Assembly (NCBI RefSeq): GCF_016623465.1
Contig: NZ_JAEDAJ010000016.1
Coordinates: 1-53,924, forward strand
Origin: Brachybacterium halotolerans
GTDB lineage: Bacteria > Actinomycetota > Actinomycetes > Actinomycetales > Dermabacteraceae
Length of the DNA: 53,924 nt
Direction of reading: 5' to 3'
Shown: positions 53,357 to 53,924 of the stretch, piece by piece
Layout: every line of letters starts with the position of its first letter
How positions within the stretch are numbered: position 1 is the first letter of the stretch
Position numbers and translations under genes: made by a program
The notes under the pieces: model-generated
What the model was told of the DNA's origin: nothing
The model's input: only the letters and a program-made list of their open reading frames with translations
The model's database searches: none

Positions 53357-53869
53357 GTGGAGTTCGACGTCACGATCGAGATCCCTCGAGGGAATCGCAA
53401 CAAGTACGAGGTGGACCACCACAACGGGCGCATCCGGCTGGACCGGATGCTGTTCACCGCCACCCGCTACCCGGACGACTACGGGTTCATCGAAGGCACG
53501 CTGGGCGAGGACGGCGATCCGCTGGACTGCCTGGTCCTCCTCGAGGAGCCGACGTTCCCGGGCTGCCTGATCCGCTGCCGCGCGCTGGGCATGTTCCGCA
53601 TGCGCGACGAGTCCGGCGGCGACGACAAGATCATCGCCGTGCCGGTGGGCGACCAGCGCCAGGTGCGCCGCCAGGAGCTCACGGACGTCTCCGAGTTCCA
53701 CCGCCTGGAGATCCAGCACTTCTTCGAGGTCTACAAGGACCTCGAGCCCGGCAAGAGCGTCGAGGGGGCCCACTGGGAGGGCCGCAGCGACGCCGAGGCG
53801 GAGATCCGCCGCTCCTACGAGCGTGCCAAGGGCACCGAGCACGAGAACGAGTTCACGGTCGAGGTCTGA
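53357..53869 (+). CDS. ppa: inorganic diphosphatase (family I)
   Basis: 170 residues. Hydrolyses PPi to drive biosynthetic reactions. Starts [21 protein letters not shown]; the metal-binding motif [10 protein letters not shown] is near 52-61, [15 protein letters not shown] precedes it, and the actinobacterial H-containing [17 protein letters not shown] is near 114. GTG 53357 has CGGAG upstream. The ppa-dacB-tilS-hpt-ftsH order is conserved in actinomycetes. Confidence 0.96.
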   Translation: MEFDVTIEIPRGNRNKYEVDHHNGRIRLDRMLFTATRYPDDYGFIEGTLGEDGDPLDCLVLLEEPTFPGCLIRCRALGMFRMRDESGGDDKIIAVPVGDQRQVRRQELTDVSEFHRLEIQHFFEVYKDLEPGKSVEGAHWEGRSDAEAEIRRSYERAKGTEHENEFTVEV

Positions 53870-53873
53870 CCCC

Positions 53874-53894
53874 GGCCCGGCCGTCGGCCGGGCC
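53874..53894 (+). terminator. hairpin after ppa
   Basis: GGCCCGGCC-GTC-GGCCGGGCC, a perfect 9-bp stem five bases past the stop codon, without a U-tract. Confidence 0.6.
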
Positions 53895-53924
53895 CCACTC
53901 GCCGGAGTCGGTCGACTGGTCGAC

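Overview
The window is chromosomal DNA of a high-GC Gram-positive actinomycete. Third codon positions are almost all G or C, and GTG starts are frequent. The marker genes (Lsr2, ClpC, a short cysteine-less bL32, protein mannosyltransferase next to rsmI, CsoR, mqo, and the clpC-lsr2-lysS-panC-fol-ftsH-hpt-tilS-dacB-ppa gene order) are typical of Actinobacteria. The compact gene content would suit Micrococcales such as Brachybacterium or another Dermabacteraceae, but genus is inferred, not shown.

Layout. 1-1441: a DUF222/HNH endonuclease cut by the window edge. 1442-1859: an intergenic stretch with DnaA-box-like words. 1860-5218: a beta-glucoside-type PTS system (EIIBCA plus a BglG/LicT antiterminator) preceded by a promoter, an unusually long antiterminator (RAT) hairpin and an overlapping intrinsic terminator. 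5240-10112: housekeeping genes purF, rsmA, tatD, rpmF, rsmI. 10209-14565: protein O-mannosyltransferase, malQ and luxS. 14661-21733: an accessory region with an HTH-less LysR-type effector-domain protein, TetR plus aldo/keto reductase, CsoR, an LLM monooxygenase/acyl-CoA-dehydrogenase-like pair, a VOC protein and a SRAP protein. 21844-24156: an islet of frameshifted or degraded small genes beside tRNA-Ala(CGC). 24290-29230: the imp / GlpR-like / rimJ / 5-FCL / fmdB / SAF / mscL neighbourhood. 29406-34488: mutY, short argA, dedA, clpC. 34627-38614: a GH29 fucosidase, mqo, galM. 38706-53256: one long minus-strand series, transcribed dacB to lsr2 (cell wall, tRNA modification, purine salvage, protease, folate, pantothenate, lysyl-tRNA synthetase, nucleoid protein), with many 1-4 bp gaps or stop/start overlaps. 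ppa is divergent at the right end.

Two features stand out. First, the PTS leader 5081-5218 shows a complete transcription-antitermination switch in which the RAT carries an extra internal hairpin. Second, at least nine genes start 6 or 7 bases after a TANNNT -10 box and have no Shine-Dalgarno, which points to widespread leaderless transcription and corrects several start codons. The islet 22330-23730 holds three reading frames broken by apparent single-base indels.
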